64,000 bases of DNA from Chloroflexota bacterium (GCA_016860845.1 BOKF01000012.1:133736-197735); one strand, 5' to 3'; shown: positions 26,874-35,922, counted from the stretch's first letter. Numbers and translations are program-made. Notes: generated from the letters alone by a model not told the origin.

Positions 26874-28001
26874 TTGAAAATCGGGATTGATTACACTGCC
26901 GCGCTCAAGCAGAGCGGCGGAATAGGCCGTTATACCAGGGGTTTGGTAACAACACTGGCCCAGCTTGATCCACACAACCAGTATACCCTGCTTGCGCCCA
27001 ACGATGCCCCCCGAACCGGCCTCCAAACTTTTCAAAACTGTCCCAATTTCAGTCATAAAATTTATCCTGTACCAGAGCGATGGCTGACCATCGCCTGGCA
27101 TCGCTTTTATTTACCCGTTCCCGTCGAGTGGTTTGCCGGGCAACTGGATTTGTTCCACTCGCCCAACTTTATCCTGCCTCCCACCCGGCAGGTGAAAACC
27201 CTGCTCACCGTTCACGATCTCTCCTTTATTCGCCATCCCCAGGGAGCTGTCGCCAGCCTGCGTAAATGGCTCAACCAGGTGGTCCCGGCCAGTCTGGCCC
27301 GCGCCGATCACATCCTGGCCGACTCTGAAAGTACGAAACAGGATTTGATTGAGATTTTCAACCTCAAATCTGCCGATATTACGGTTGTGGGGGCCGGGGT
27401 TGAAGAACGGTTCCAGCCCATCACCGACCCCGCCACCCTGGCGGCTGTCCGACAGCGGTATCATTTACCTGACTCGTTCATTCTCGGCCTGGGCACTCTT
27501 GAGCCGCGTAAGAATTTTACCGGTTTAATCGCTGCCTTTGCCCAATCGCCGGTACGCGAAACGCACCACCTCGTCATTGCCGGCGGCAAAGGCTGGCTAT
27601 ACGATGATATTTTTGCCGCCGCCCAGACCTCGCCCGTGGCCGACCGGATTCATCTCGTCGGCTTCGTGGCCGATGAGGATTTACCCGCTCTCTACAGTCT
27701 GGCCGGTATCTTTGCCTACCCCTCCCACTATGAAGGCTTTGGCATTCCTGTCATCGAAGCCATGGCCTGCGGCACAGCGGTGGTCTGCGCTAACAATTCC
27801 TGCCTGCCCGAAGTGGCCGGCGACGCTGCGCTCCAGGTGACGGCCACCGATACCCCCGCCCTGGCCGAAGCCCTGGCCCAACTGGCCAACAATCCTGAAC
27901 TGCGGTCACAGGCTATCCAGGAGGGCTTCCGCCAGGCCCGGAAATTTACCTGGCGGGCTGCCGCCGAACGGCTGCTGGCTGTTTATCAACGATTTGTCTA
28001 A
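26874..28001 (+). CDS. Glycosyltransferase family 4
   Basis: A 375-residue cytosolic GT-B glycosyltransferase. The N-terminal acceptor half begins MKIGIDYTAALKQSGGIGRYTRGL, with HDLSFIRHP and ADHILADSESTKQDL. The C-terminal donor half has VVGAGVEERFQPI, LGLGTLEPRKNF, and the nucleotide-sugar site YPSHYEGFGIPVIEAMACGTAVVCANNSCLPEVAGDAA with the E-x7-E pattern. These are typical of GT4 mannosyl- or galactosyl-like transferases; the sugar cannot be told. TTG start, 9 bases after gtrA, same operon. Confidence 0.92.
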   Translation: MKIGIDYTAALKQSGGIGRYTRGLVTTLAQLDPHNQYTLLAPNDAPRTGLQTFQNCPNFSHKIYPVPERWLTIAWHRFYLPVPVEWFAGQLDLFHSPNFILPPTRQVKTLLTVHDLSFIRHPQGAVASLRKWLNQVVPASLARADHILADSESTKQDLIEIFNLKSADITVVGAGVEERFQPITDPATLAAVRQRYHLPDSFILGLGTLEPRKNFTGLIAAFAQSPVRETHHLVIAGGKGWLYDDIFAAAQTSPVADRIHLVGFVADEDLPALYSLAGIFAYPSHYEGFGIPVIEAMACGTAVVCANNSCLPEVAGDAALQVTATDTPALAEALAQLANNPELRSQAIQEGFRQARKFTWRAAAERLLAVYQRFV

Positions 28002-28007
28002 ACTTGT

Positions 28008-28036
28008 TTCACACTCTGCCCAATTTGTGCTATACT
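28008..28036 (+). promoter_or_regulatory. Predicted promoter of the cyclodeaminase gene
   Basis: TTCACA (28008-28013), 17-base spacer, TATACT (28031-28036). The coding start follows 43 bases after the -10, so this gene probably has its own promoter separate from the glycan operon. Confidence 0.55.
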
Positions 28037-28079
28037 TGATCCACTAACCTCTGCCAACCTATTCACACCGTGGATCATT

Positions 28080-29072
28080 ATGTCACTACTTGTTCTGACC
28101 GAAGACGAATTACGCCAAATTGTGACCATTGCTGAGGCCATAGACGCGGTGGAAGCCGCCTTCGTCGCCCTGGCCGAGAGCCGCATGCATGTACCCGGCA
28201 ATTTTACCCTCGATTTGCCCGAGGTAAGCGGCCAAGTGGATGTCGAAGGCGCTTATCTCAGCCAGGCGCCTTATTATGTCGTCAGAATTAACAGTAATTT
28301 TCGTAATAATCTCCGTCTTGAGCTACCCATTCAGGGGGGACTGACCACTGTCTTTGATGCAGCTAATGGTTCTCCGGTCGCCATCATGCTGGATAACGGC
28401 TATCTGACCCATCTGCGCGCCGGAGCCGCCGGGGCCTTGGCGGCTCGCTACCTGGCTAATCAAACCCTCGACCGGGTGGTCGTGCTCGGCTCAGGCAGTC
28501 AGGCTTATATCCAGCTCAAATCTTTGACGGCGGTCAGACATGTCGGCCTTGTCTCCGTTTGGGGACGTTCGCCCCTGCACGTTGACAGCTATGCCCGCCG
28601 CCTGGTCGAAGACCATGACCTCAACATCGAAATCGCCCCCTCTCTTGAAGCCGCTGTTCGCCAGGCCGATCTGATTATTACCGCTACGTCCAGCCAACAG
28701 CCCCTCCTCCAGGCCGATTGGCTCAAACCCGGTGTCCATATCACCGCTGTTGGCAGCAATCACCCCAGCAAACAAGAACTCGACGTAACCGTCTTGCAGC
28801 GCGCCGATGTTATCATTGCCGATAAACTCGACCAGTGCGCCGCCGCCGGCGAAATCCATCACGCCCTGGCTGCTGGGGTTATCACGTTGGAGCGTGTCCA
28901 GGGCGAACTTGGCGAACTCATTACCGGCAAAATTCCAGGCCGGACTGACCCCGCCCAGATCACCATCGCCGACCTGACCGGCCTGGAAGTGCAAAATACT
29001 GCTATCGCCACCCTCGCCCTTGAAAAGGCTCTCTTCCTGGGCCTGGGTCAAAGGGTGGAAAGCCAACTGTAA
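28080..29072 (+). CDS. Ornithine cyclodeaminase / mu-crystallin family protein
   Basis: A 330-residue NAD(P)-binding enzyme of the OCD/mu-crystallin family, whose members deaminate ornithine to proline or act as ketimine, alanine or similar dehydrogenases. The features are an N-terminal LTEDELRQIVTIAEAIDAVEAAF, the substrate segment VVRINSNFRNNLRLELPIQGGLTTVFDAANGSPVAIMLDNGYLTHLRAGAAGALAARYLA, Rossmann motif VVLGSGSQAYIQL, and GVHITAVGSNHPSKQELD. The typical Asp in VGSDxPGKxEL is replaced by Asn (GSNHPSK), so the exact activity is uncertain. It has its own predicted promoter and is unrelated to the flanking glycan genes by function. Confidence 0.87.
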   Translation: MSLLVLTEDELRQIVTIAEAIDAVEAAFVALAESRMHVPGNFTLDLPEVSGQVDVEGAYLSQAPYYVVRINSNFRNNLRLELPIQGGLTTVFDAANGSPVAIMLDNGYLTHLRAGAAGALAARYLANQTLDRVVVLGSGSQAYIQLKSLTAVRHVGLVSVWGRSPLHVDSYARRLVEDHDLNIEIAPSLEAAVRQADLIITATSSQQPLLQADWLKPGVHITAVGSNHPSKQELDVTVLQRADVIIADKLDQCAAAGEIHHALAAGVITLERVQGELGELITGKIPGRTDPAQITIADLTGLEVQNTAIATLALEKALFLGLGQRVESQL

Positions 29073-29089
29073 TGAACCCTCATCCCTTT

Positions 29090-29118
29090 GTAGAGGCAAG
29101 TCTGAGACCTGCCTCTAC
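29090..29118. repeat. 29-base palindrome between the cyclodeaminase and GT39 genes
   Basis: gtagaggca...tgcctctac is a perfect 9-base inverted pair, extended by gtct/agac to a nearly continuous palindrome. No T-run follows. Confidence 0.55.
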
Positions 29119-29129
29119 CCGGTAAGCGC

Positions 29130-31748
29130 ATGCCCTGGTGGTATTTAGCCACGTTACTGGCTGCCAACCTGACCCTGCTGCTGCCGCCCGCCTTCCCCCT
29201 GCGCGTGGCGGGTGCGCTTCTACTCATCGGCCTGTTGCCCGGCCTGCCCTGGGCCGCCCGTTTTTGGCCCAACCGGTCGCCGCTTCTCCGCTGGATTATC
29301 GCCGCTGCGTTCAGCTATAGCTTCACGACCCTAACCACGCTGTTATGGCATTACCTCCCTGGTCCCGTTCAGACGTGGCAAATCTTGCTTGCGCTCAACC
29401 TCCTGGCCCTCTTACCTTTTTTAATAAGAAACCGACCTGCAACCGCAACCTCTTTCCTTAACTTCCAGCCCTCCAGCCCTCCAGCCCTCCAGTCTTCCAT
29501 TCCTCTTCTCCTCATCCTGCTCATCGCCCTGTTCCTCCGCACCCTTAACCTGAACTACAGTGAGTTTCAGGGGGACGAAGCCCTGGCTATGATTACCGCC
29601 GCCGAAGCCCTGGAAGGTCATGAGGATGCCCTGTTTCTTCGCTCCAAAGGCCCCGCTGAAGTTTTGCTGCCGATGGCCCTGTGGCGGCTCAGCGGCGTTA
29701 TCAACGAAGCCATCGCCCGTTTGCCTTTTACCACTGCCTCGCTGCTGGCCATCGTCACTATTTATTGGGTTGGCCGGAAACTGGGTGGGGAGCCCACCGG
29801 CTGGCTGGCTGCCGGTTTTTTTGCCTTCAACGGCTTTATGGTCGCCTTTGGCCGGATCGTGCAGTATCAAGCCCTGGTCGTCTGGTTCAGCACGCTGGCT
29901 TTTCTGCTGACGTTAGAATGGAGTGAGACCCGCCGGCACAGTCTGGCCCTGCTAGCTGGCCTTTGCCTGGGCCTGGGCCTACTGGCGCATTATGATGCAG
30001 TTTTGGTCGTTCCGGCCCTGGCCTGGATACTCTTCGCCGGCCCCCCAACCAACACAAGCCGGGAGCCGAGAACCGGGAGCAGTTTAGTTACGACTCCCTC
30101 GTCCCCAGGTGCAGGGGAAGACCAGAAAGGAGATCTTTTCAGCGGTCGGTGGTCCGCCGTCGGCGGTCTTATCGCCGCCTTCCTCCTGGCTGTCCTCCCT
30201 TTTTACCTGCCCTTCAGCCTCGATCCCCAGGCTAATCGCACCGGCGACTACGTGGGAACGCGTATCGGCAGCGAGCTGCGCAACAACCTGCCCGACTTTT
30301 TTCACTTCAACACGTTCTACAGCTCCTTCTACTATCTTGCCCTATCCGGCCTGCTGGTCTTGGGGCTATTAGCCTGGCTACTGTGGCAAACTCGCCAGGG
30401 TCGCTGGCCGGGGATAATCCTGGCTGGTATGATTCTGGCTGTCGTCTTTATGCCCAATCTGCTGGCCTGGGACAATCTGGACTTCTCTATTTTGCCTTTT
30501 GCCCTGCTCCTGGCCGGCGCATTTATCGCTCTTTTCATGCACTCCTTTTTGGCCTCTAAAACCGAACCTCTCCCTCATCCTCCCCTACTACCTACTATCT
30601 ACTACCTACTCCCCCTTCTTCTCTGGCTAGCCATCCCCTTTCTCGGTTACAACTTTGTCGTCGCCCTGGGCCTGACCCACATTTATACGATTGTTCCAGC
30701 CTGGTCGCTGTTAGCCGGGCTGGGTTGGCATATCTTTTTCGACGGCAATCCTGAGCAGGAGAAAAATCCCCCCCGCTTGACTTTACCCAGACTCATCTCA
30801 AACGGGCTGCTTATCGGCCTCACTTTCCTCTCCACCCTCTTTCTGTGGAATGCCTTCATCCGCCACGATGTCGAGTACTGGCAAGATTACCCGGCGGGCA
30901 ATTTACCCCTTTACTGGACGCCCTACACGCAGCTACCCCCGGCCGGTTTTTTTGGCTTTGCCCACCGCACCGGCTGGAAGGCAGTGGGCCAGAAGATTGC
31001 TGCCGGGGAGCTGGCCGGGGATTATGGCAGCAATGAAGAGCCGGATGTCACCACCTGGTACACCCGTGGCGCGCCTCGCGCCTGCGACCCCCACCCTGAA
31101 TTTTATTTTTTGGCCGGCGATCTGATTGACCCGGTGGACGTGCCCCCCGACCTGCTGGCCTCAAGCTACGGGCAAATCGGCCAGGTCACTTTGCCAAATC
31201 AAAAACAAATGCGGATAATGCAATTGAGGCCCACAACGCTAACTTTGGGTGAGTTACCTGACTCGGCGCTGGCCGGTGAGTTTGACCAGACAGCCAGACC
31301 GGCGGCTTTTGCTCGCTCCGCTCGCGGCTCTGTGCCGGTTGAAGCCAACTTTAGTCATTTGATCCGCTTGATTGGCTATGATCTTGATACCCGGCGGGCG
31401 CATCCGGGCGGGCGCATTCCGGTCACCCTGTACTGGCAGGCCCAGGCGACCATCCCGGCCAGCTACCAGGTCTTCACCCACCTGGAAAGCGAGCAGGGGC
31501 CGGTCGCCCAAGCCGACGGGGTGCCGGTTTGCTGGACTTATCCAACCGACCTCTGGCGTCCCGGCCAGATTATCGCCGATCAGCATACCATTCAGCTTGC
31601 GTCCGATGTACCGTCCGGCGGCTACCCTTTGCAGGTCGGCCTCTACCTGGCCGGCACCTTTACCCGGCTGGATGTACTGGACGAGGCCGGCAACCCGGCC
31701 AGCACTAGCATCACGCTCACCCAGGTGCGGATAACCGCCGGTGAGTAA
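29130..31748 (+). CDS. GT39 (PMT/ArnT-like) membrane glycosyltransferase
   Basis: An 872-residue membrane glycosyltransferase of the GT-C type that uses polyprenyl-phosphate sugars outside the membrane. The first extracytoplasmic loop has the catalytic acidic motif YSEFQGDEALAM (near residue 150), followed by ARLPFTTASLLAIVTIYWVGRKLGG typical of PMT_2 proteins. About 12-13 helices reach residue about 590; a soluble C-terminal region from about 630 contains a beta-sandwich-like segment (HLIRLIGYDLDTRRAHPGGRIPVTLYWQA...SYQVFTHLE). Three low-complexity inserts lie in loops (about residues 105-125, 310-340 and 480-495), encoded by cagccctc repeats, a CCGGGAGC-like stretch and ctacctact words. The target (protein or lipid glycan) is unknown. 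Confidence 0.83.
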   Translation: MPWWYLATLLAANLTLLLPPAFPLRVAGALLLIGLLPGLPWAARFWPNRSPLLRWIIAAAFSYSFTTLTTLLWHYLPGPVQTWQILLALNLLALLPFLIRNRPATATSFLNFQPSSPPALQSSIPLLLILLIALFLRTLNLNYSEFQGDEALAMITAAEALEGHEDALFLRSKGPAEVLLPMALWRLSGVINEAIARLPFTTASLLAIVTIYWVGRKLGGEPTGWLAAGFFAFNGFMVAFGRIVQYQALVVWFSTLAFLLTLEWSETRRHSLALLAGLCLGLGLLAHYDAVLVVPALAWILFAGPPTNTSREPRTGSSLVTTPSSPGAGEDQKGDLFSGRWSAVGGLIAAFLLAVLPFYLPFSLDPQANRTGDYVGTRIGSELRNNLPDFFHFNTFYSSFYYLALSGLLVLGLLAWLLWQTRQGRWPGIILAGMILAVVFMPNLLAWDNLDFSILPFALLLAGAFIALFMHSFLASKTEPLPHPPLLPTIYYLLPLLLWLAIPFLGYNFVVALGLTHIYTIVPAWSLLAGLGWHIFFDGNPEQEKNPPRLTLPRLISNGLLIGLTFLSTLFLWNAFIRHDVEYWQDYPAGNLPLYWTPYTQLPPAGFFGFAHRTGWKAVGQKIAAGELAGDYGSNEEPDVTTWYTRGAPRACDPHPEFYFLAGDLIDPVDVPPDLLASSYGQIGQVTLPNQKQMRIMQLRPTTLTLGELPDSALAGEFDQTARPAAFARSARGSVPVEANFSHLIRLIGYDLDTRRAHPGGRIPVTLYWQAQATIPASYQVFTHLESEQGPVAQADGVPVCWTYPTDLWRPGQIIADQHTIQLASDVPSGGYPLQVGLYLAGTFTRLDVLDEAGNPASTSITLTQVRITAGE
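29465..29490 (+). repeat. Tandem cagccctc repeats inside the GT39 gene
   Basis: Three tandem copies of an 8-base unit encode a Ser/Pro/Ala-rich loop. A second low-complexity stretch of ctacctacta words lies at about 30584-30610. Confidence 0.6.
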
Positions 31749-31769
31749 ATATTGTCAGAGGATGAGGGG

Positions 31770-33566
31770 ATGAGCAATATCAGGGATGACAATTTTGGCA
31801 CGATGGCCCGGTCGCACTCCGGTCCCCGGCTGGTGGCGCAGCAGGGGCCGGAACGAGGCCGTGCTTATGCTATTCCACCGACGGGTTTACTGGTGGGGCG
31901 GGCCGGTGAATGTGATCTGACCCTTGACGATGTCCAGGTTTCCCGCCGCCACGCCCGTTTGTACTGGCACGGCTCGCACCTGTTGATCGAAGATTTGGGC
32001 AGCGCCAACGGCACCCTGGTGAACGGCGGGCCTGTTTCCGGCGCGCAGCCGTTGAGCGAACAGGATTTGGTCAACATTGGCAACTCCGTTTTTCTGGTCC
32101 AGGGCCTAATCAGCCGTGAATTGACCCCCACCGCCCGCAATTTAGATGCAGCCGTTGCCCCGCGCTATGCTCCTCCCCCCCCTCAGGTCGTATCCCAACA
32201 AGGGACTACTTTTTGGCTGGTGTTAGCAGGCCTGGGGCTGGCGCTTTTGCTGGCAATCCTGGGCATTGGGTTACTGTGGTATTTCAGTCAGACGCCTGCC
32301 ACCGTAAGCCAGGCCCCCACCGTTACCGTTCTCACCCCGGCGAATGGGGCGCAGGTGACCCTCAACGTGCCGGTGATTGTGCAGGCCAGCGCCATTGATA
32401 ATCGCGGCGTCACGCGCATGGAGTTGTGGGCCGATGGCGCCCTGGTCAGCCAGCAGGCCAGCCCTTCGCCGCAGGGCGCGTCGCCGCTGCTGCTGAACCT
32501 TACCTGGACGCCCGCCTCGCCGGGCAACCATGTTTTGGAAGTGCGAGCGTTCAATTCGGCCAACCAAGCAAGCACGCCGGTGCAGGTAACGGTTAATGCG
32601 GTCGCCGGAACGCCCACGGCCACCAGTATTGCCGTCCTGGTAGAGACCCCAACCGCTGTTCCCCTGGCCACAGCGACGGCCACCGCCGTGCCCATCATCA
32701 TCTTTACCCCCACCCCATCCCCCACCCCCGTTCCGCCGCCAACGGAAGTTGTTCAGCCAGGGCTGCAAGCGGTAGCCGACGTCAATGTCCGAGGGGGTCC
32801 GGGAACAAATTACCCCATTCTTGGCCTGCTGCGGGCGGGCCAAATTGCCGCAGTTGTAGGCCGCAGCGCCGATGACGGCTGGTGGCAAATTCTTTTCCCG
32901 CCGAACACCGGCTGGGTTGCCGGTAACTTTGTCCAAGCCAATGCCGCAGCCGGGGCTGTCCCGGTGGTGGCCGCTCCCCCGTCACCGCCCACCCCTACCC
33001 CGCCGCCGACAAACACGCCGCCGCCCTCGGCGGAAATCAGCTTTACCGCCGACAGCACCGAACTGAACCAGGGCCAGTGTACCCGGCTGCGCTGGCGGGT
33101 CAGGAATGTGGCCGCTTACTTTGTGGATGGCGTCGCCGGGGCCGGTGACGAGGGCGACCGTGAAGTTTGTGATCCCGTGGGGCCAAACACTCACACCCTC
33201 CATGTTCAAAAACAGGATGGCTCGACCCAGGATTTCACCGTGACCATCAACGTCCGGTCGACGACTGTGCCCAGGCCCAGCCTCATTTCGCCGGACGACG
33301 ACGAGAACTTTGACGAGGGGGATGAAGTTGATTTTGACTGGTCGGAGGTAAGCGCGCCAGGGACCATCACCTACAACATCGAAATCCAGTCCGAAGACGA
33401 CGGCGAGTGGGAAAACTGGCGCACGGTTACAGGCTTGGAGAACACCCGGTACGTGATGGGTGAGTTTGCCGGAATCAGGCCGGGGCGCTGGCGAGTCTGG
33501 GCCACCAGTTCGACGCTGGGAGATAGCGACAAGACCGAGTGGCGCGAATTCGAATTCGAGAACTAA
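31770..33566 (+). CDS. FHA-transmembrane-Ig-SH3 multidomain protein
   Basis: A 598-residue single-pass protein linking a cytoplasmic phosphothreonine reader to extracellular domains. The FHA domain (residues about 20-115) shows GLLVGRAGECDLTLDDVQVSRRHARL and DLGSANGTLVNG. One transmembrane helix (about 150-175) follows. Outside lie a bacterial Ig-like domain (about 180-280), a Thr/Pro linker, an SH3b domain (about 325-390, NVRGGPGTNYPILGLL...GWWQI...GWVAGNFV), a second linker, and two beta-sandwich modules, the last fibronectin-III-like with an acidic opening (DDDENFDEGDEVDFDW). ATG 31770 with upstream GAGG is preferred to TTG 31752. The following genes, a membrane protein and a tyrosine phosphatase, may share its signalling role. 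Confidence 0.83.
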   Translation: MSNIRDDNFGTMARSHSGPRLVAQQGPERGRAYAIPPTGLLVGRAGECDLTLDDVQVSRRHARLYWHGSHLLIEDLGSANGTLVNGGPVSGAQPLSEQDLVNIGNSVFLVQGLISRELTPTARNLDAAVAPRYAPPPPQVVSQQGTTFWLVLAGLGLALLLAILGIGLLWYFSQTPATVSQAPTVTVLTPANGAQVTLNVPVIVQASAIDNRGVTRMELWADGALVSQQASPSPQGASPLLLNLTWTPASPGNHVLEVRAFNSANQASTPVQVTVNAVAGTPTATSIAVLVETPTAVPLATATATAVPIIIFTPTPSPTPVPPPTEVVQPGLQAVADVNVRGGPGTNYPILGLLRAGQIAAVVGRSADDGWWQILFPPNTGWVAGNFVQANAAAGAVPVVAAPPSPPTPTPPPTNTPPPSAEISFTADSTELNQGQCTRLRWRVRNVAAYFVDGVAGAGDEGDREVCDPVGPNTHTLHVQKQDGSTQDFTVTINVRSTTVPRPSLISPDDDENFDEGDEVDFDWSEVSAPGTITYNIEIQSEDDGEWENWRTVTGLENTRYVMGEFAGIRPGRWRVWATSSTLGDSDKTEWREFEFEN

Positions 33567-33577
33567 ACAAATCAGGT

Positions 33578-34207
33578 ATGGTAAGCTGGCTGCTAGCCCT
33601 GGCTCTATTTTTGACGGGAGTGGGCGGCGCCTTTCTGCCCTGGATTTGGCGGCCGCCTGTTGCTTTGCAACTGACCGCGCCCGGCCTGGCCGAGTTTGTC
33701 AAATTTCTGCCGGAGGTGCGCTACAGCCAGGTCCAAATCCAGCGGCTGTTCTTTCTGCTGCCCCTGTTTTTTGCCATGCTGGCCCTGCCTTTGATTCTGG
33801 AAAATCGGACCCTGGCTTTGCCCCGCTGGCTGTGTTGGGCCTTGCGGCTGGCGGTGGTCCCCTTCGCCCTGGCCGCATTGCCGCCGGTCTGGACCCCCGC
33901 GATTCTGATAGCCCCGGAATTTCGGCTGCAAACCGGGCTGGCTTTGGCGGCTGTCACCCTGGCGGTGGCCGCCCCTTTTTTTAGAAATTTGCCTCGCCAA
34001 GGATTGGCGCTCATCATAATTGGCGCCGGGCTGGTCGCTGTTATTTTACCCGTGTGGCATTTCAGCATCGTTCAGGCCGGCATAAGCGAAGCTTACCGCC
34101 AGCCGGTATCGCTCGGCTGGGGCTGGTGGGTAACAGCCGGCGGGCTCATTGGCAGCAGTATTGGCGGCGTCTGGCTGGGGCGGGCAGAGAGACAGGACAG
34201 GAGATGA
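33578..34207 (+). CDS. Hypothetical membrane protein
   Basis: A 209-residue hydrophobic protein with about six helices and no motif I recognise. It starts at ATG 33578, 11 bases after the FHA gene; the in-frame GTG at 33539 would overlap that gene. An outside-facing loop near residues 30-60 (LPEVRYSQVQIQR) and a last loop near 165-180 (GISEAYRQPVSLGWGW) are the only polar stretches. The following phosphatase gene overlaps its stop by ATGA, so the two are co-translated. Function unknown. Confidence 0.7.
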   Translation: MVSWLLALALFLTGVGGAFLPWIWRPPVALQLTAPGLAEFVKFLPEVRYSQVQIQRLFFLLPLFFAMLALPLILENRTLALPRWLCWALRLAVVPFALAALPPVWTPAILIAPEFRLQTGLALAAVTLAVAAPFFRNLPRQGLALIIIGAGLVAVILPVWHFSIVQAGISEAYRQPVSLGWGWWVTAGGLIGSSIGGVWLGRAERQDRR

Positions 34208-34725
34208 ACACACCTATCCCGGACTCATACTGGGTTCGACCCGGCCAGTTGTTGGCGGGAGAGTATCCCCGCACCCCGGATGAAGCCGAATCGCGGCTGA
34301 AACTACGCCGTTTTTTAGCTGCTGGGGTTAACTTTTTCCTGAATTTAACCGAAGCCAGCGAATACAGCCTGCAACCCTACCATGAGTTATTACAAAGCGA
34401 AGCGGCCAGGGGGGGATATTCGGTGGAGCATCAGCGCATGTCTATCCCCGATTTCAGCGTACCCTCTCCAGCGCAGATGATCCAAATTTTGGATACCCTT
34501 GAGACAGCCCTGGCGAGCAGGCGAGTTGTTTATGTTCACTGCTTCGGTGGAATTGGCCGCACCGGCACAGTCATTGGCTGTTACCTGGTCCGGCACGGCC
34601 TCTCAGGAGATGCCGCTTTGGCCGAGCTTGCTCGTTTGCGCCAGAACATCCCTGATGGCCGCCGGTCTTCGCCAGAAACCGAAGCGCAGCGGCGCTTGGT
34701 ACAGGTTTGGGAAATTGGAAAGTGA
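34204..34725 (+). CDS. Dual-specificity / tyrosine phosphatase
   Basis: A 173-residue Cys-based protein phosphatase. The P-loop is HCFGGIGRTG (H-C-x5-R-T/S, near residues 114-123), preceded by YVxC-like VVYVHC and by an IPDFSVPSPAQ segment with the general-acid Asp. The N-terminus NTPIPDSYWVRPGQLLAGEYPR matches bacterial tyrosine phosphatases of the CDKN3/DSP-like type. It probably removes phosphate from proteins or phosphoinositide-like lipids. The ATG at 34204 has GGACAGGAG upstream and overlaps the previous stop; the longer frame from 34054 lies within the membrane protein gene and is rejected. Confidence 0.88.
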   Translation: MNTPIPDSYWVRPGQLLAGEYPRTPDEAESRLKLRRFLAAGVNFFLNLTEASEYSLQPYHELLQSEAARGGYSVEHQRMSIPDFSVPSPAQMIQILDTLETALASRRVVYVHCFGGIGRTGTVIGCYLVRHGLSGDAALAELARLRQNIPDGRRSSPETEAQRRLVQVWEIGK

Positions 34726-35725
34726 TCTTAAACAAAGGGACAGCCAGGATATTCCTGGGCTAAAAATTAACTTCCAGCCCCACCCCCTGGCCCGCAATCC
34801 CCATTTTCAAACAATAGCCTCCAGTACAGCCCGAGACCGCCGAGCAGCCATGTGTGCTGCTGCCCGTGAGATGATTTTGGAGGTAGCGGGCGATGTTCGC
34901 TTGCAGGGTTTTTATTCGCCCCAGCCCGGCGGCCCATCCAAAGGCGTCGTGCTGCTGATCCACGGCTGGCTGGGCCAGGCCAATGCCAGCTACAACATCG
35001 CTATCGGCGAGTATCTTTACCAGCACGGTTACAGTGTTTTCCGGCTGAACCTGCGCGACCACGGTGATACCCACTCGCTCAATCCCGGTATTTTTCGCGG
35101 CGACCTGCTGGATGAAACTTTTGCCGCCACGCAACAAATCGCCCGATTGGAAAGCGGCCGGCCTTTTTACATCATCGGCTCCTCGCTGGGGGGTAACTTT
35201 GCCGCGCGGCTGGCCTGGCGGCACAGCCGGACACCGCTGCCTAACCTGGTGCAGACCCTGGCCGTCAATCCCCCGCTCGATCCCTACCACACCACCTTGA
35301 AACTGGACAGCGCCCCGGCTTTTTACCTGGCCTACTTTCGCCGCAAGTGGCAGCGGGCTTTCAGGAAGAAGCAGGCAGCCTTTCCCCACCTCTACGATTT
35401 CTCCCGCGCTGTTAGCGCGCGGACCTGTATGGCGATGACCGAAGCCTTTGTCGCCTTTACCCCTTATTCCAGCGCGCGGGCCTATCTGGCCAGTTATGCT
35501 ATCACCCCGGCCATGCTGGCAGACCTGCAAACTCCCGTAACCTTCATCACCGCCGCCGATGATCCCATCGTTCCCGTCGAAGATTTTCGGCCCTTCCACA
35601 ACCTGACCCCTTACCTCAAACTTCACGTTCTACCTTACGGCGGCCATGTCGGTTTCATTGACCTCTTTCCCTTCCGCCGCTGGATTGCCCAGGCCGCGCT
35701 GGCCATTCTGTCCGGCGACCGGTAA
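34715..35725 (+). CDS. YheT-like alpha-beta hydrolase
   Basis: An alpha-beta hydrolase of about 336 residues resembling the YheT/ABHD1-3 group. Seen: an entry segment FQPHPLARNPHFQTIASS, the oxyanion strand VVLLIHGWLG, RLNLRDHGDTHSLNPGIFR, the nucleophile elbow GSSLGGN, an Asp in TFITAADDPIVP and His in LPYGGHVGFID. These enzymes hydrolyse esters; the natural substrate is unknown. The start is uncertain: TTG 34715 overlaps the phosphatase gene by 11 bases and gives the family's usual N-terminus, while an upstream in-frame ATG lies deep within the phosphatase gene. Confidence 0.83.
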   Translation: MESDLKQRDSQDIPGLKINFQPHPLARNPHFQTIASSTARDRRAAMCAAAREMILEVAGDVRLQGFYSPQPGGPSKGVVLLIHGWLGQANASYNIAIGEYLYQHGYSVFRLNLRDHGDTHSLNPGIFRGDLLDETFAATQQIARLESGRPFYIIGSSLGGNFAARLAWRHSRTPLPNLVQTLAVNPPLDPYHTTLKLDSAPAFYLAYFRRKWQRAFRKKQAAFPHLYDFSRAVSARTCMAMTEAFVAFTPYSSARAYLASYAITPAMLADLQTPVTFITAADDPIVPVEDFRPFHNLTPYLKLHVLPYGGHVGFIDLFPFRRWIAQAALAILSGDR

Positions 35726-35784
35726 CCTTATAATTCCTACCGGCTTCAAATCCTGATCCAGTAAAATTATCCATCATAAGGAGT

Positions 35785-35813
35785 TTGACAATCTCTGACC
35801 GAAGTTTTATAAT
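35785..35813 (+). promoter_or_regulatory. Consensus promoter of tRNA-Gly
   Basis: TTGACA (35785-35790), 17-base spacer, TATAAT (35808-35813): a perfect sigma-70-type promoter, 10 bases before the tRNA. Confidence 0.85.
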
Positions 35814-35823
35814 TCTAACCACT

Positions 35824-35895
35824 GCGGGTATAGTTCAGTGGTAGAACGCAACCTTCCCAAGGTTGATGTCAGGGGTTCGAATCCCCTTACCCGCT
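35824..35895 (+). tRNA. tRNA-Gly (anticodon CCC)
   Basis: A 72-base tRNA with a 7-pair acceptor stem (gcgggta/tacccgc), D-arm TAGTTCAGTGGTAGAA, anticodon stem CAACC/GGTTG with loop TTCCCAA (anticodon CCC), and T-arm AGGGGTTCGAATCCCCT. The discriminator base is U. The 3' CCA is not encoded. It reads GGG codons. It has its own promoter and terminator. Confidence 0.97.
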
Positions 35896-35897
35896 CA

Positions 35898-35922
35898 AAC
35901 CGGCGCAAGCCGGTTTTTTTTT
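35898..35922 (+). terminator. Intrinsic terminator after tRNA-Gly
   Basis: A perfect 7-base stem AACCGGC/GCCGGTT with a GCAA tetraloop is followed by a run of nine T beginning inside the stem. Confidence 0.93.

Noticed and set aside
34054..34203. N-terminal extension of the tyrosine phosphatase
   Set aside because: It lies within the preceding membrane protein gene; ATG 34204 has a good ribosome binding site and overlaps the stop.
35824..35895. tRNA-Gly as attachment site for a mobile island carrying the NRPS genes
   Set aside because: I found no copy of the tRNA 3' end at the far side of the cluster (45.1-45.4 kb) and no integrase.
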